From positions 1 through 22,650 of the IMG/VR virus record IMGVR_UViG_3300044628_000683: a stretch of 22,650 nt of DNA, one strand, 5' to 3'. Position numbers and translations under genes: made by a program. Shown here one piece after another: positions 22,366 through 22,650 of this stretch; the first letter of the stretch is position 1, and every line of letters starts with the position of its first letter. The notes beneath the pieces were generated by a model that was given only the letters and a program-made list of their open reading frames with translations, had not been told where the DNA came from and did no database searches. This stretch comes from a virus.

Positions 22366-22650
22366 TCAAATTTCTAAAATTGGCACAGAATAACAATTAC
22401 AGTTTATTTTTTCCGCAGGTTGTATATACTCACCGTCAATATAACATCCTTCTTCAAGATTGTATATTTTATTATTAGCCTTGAGATGTGATTGCCTTGG
22501 TTCTTTGCTTGCTGTACTATGTTTCCATTTTGCTTTAGTAAATCCTAAATCCAATTGCCTCGCTCTATTAATAACATTAGTAGAGTAATCTAATTGATTT
22601 TTAGCAATTAATTTAACTCTTTTTTTATTTATTGTATTTATTTTAGATAA
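22366..22650 (-). CDS. Head morphogenesis protein (Mu gpF / SPP1 gp7-like), C-terminal part
   Basis: The frame is open from base 22650 down to a TGA at 22366, so only the last 94 residues are seen and the start is outside the window. They show the Mu F-type end: a helix with KLIAKNQ and STNVINRARQ, LGFTKAKWKHSTASKEPRQSH (the W-x-HS...PR-x-SH block), then GCYIDGEYIQPAEKINCNCYSVP with the conserved P-x-E-x-INC-x-C core. Such minor head proteins bind the portal and are injected or help DNA packaging. A TTG at 22554 could be taken for a start, but the conserved region begins further upstream. Confidence 0.85.
   Translation of the reverse strand, partial: LSKINTINKKRVKLIAKNQLDYSTNVINRARQLDLGFTKAKWKHSTASKEPRQSHLKANNKIYNLEEGCYIDGEYIQPAEKINCNCYSVPILEI

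Overview
The window is the head-completion, tail and fibre section of the late region of a contractile-tailed bacteriophage or prophage (myovirus morphology). The DNA is strongly A+T-rich (by eye about 30% G+C), and every credible gene lies on the minus strand, so the region is transcribed from high to low coordinates. Start sites mostly carry good Shine-Dalgarno sequences. ATGA and TAATG overlaps show that TGA and TAA act as stops in the standard code. The host cannot be named from this sequence. An A+T-rich, probably Gram-negative bacterium fits the phage type, but that is inference.

Head section (22650 to about 17780): the end of a Mu gpF-type head morphogenesis protein runs off the right edge. 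A 127-base gap with a sigma70-type promoter and a foldable leader follows. Next come a fused prohead protease-scaffold with an internal scaffold start, a capsid cement protein, the major capsid protein, a small conserved head protein, a DUF4054 head-completion protein and two neck or closure proteins. Terminase and portal would be expected beyond the right edge.

Tail section (17785 to about 8000): tail terminator (LIC_12616-like, with an inserted beta domain), sheath (DUF3383), tube (DUF3277-like), a foldable intercistronic element, a tail assembly chaperone with a clear -1 frameshift site and extension, a short tape measure carrying a transglycosylase domain, then a compact baseplate of the cyanophage Pam3 type: Dit-like protein, plug, hub, spike with an HxH tip, gp25-like wedge, J-like wedge and DUF2612 protein.

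Fibre section (7983 to 768): five virion-surface proteins built from shared beta modules, including a 1198-residue fibre with an internal duplication and a tail-collar protein whose collar domain is interrupted. An unidentified 119-residue protein ends the block at a cUUCGg terminator hairpin. Two related small membrane proteins follow, the second cut by the left edge.

The most interesting signals are: (1) a recurring A-x-D-S type motif at domain boundaries of the protease-scaffold, also present near the N-terminus of the major capsid protein, which looks like the maturation cleavage site; (2) the A AAA AAT frameshift site in the tail chaperone; (3) two intergenic elements with matching ends, one with a possible pseudoknot that could control access to the chaperone ribosome binding site; and (4) beta-domain insertions in the tail terminator, fibre and collar proteins.
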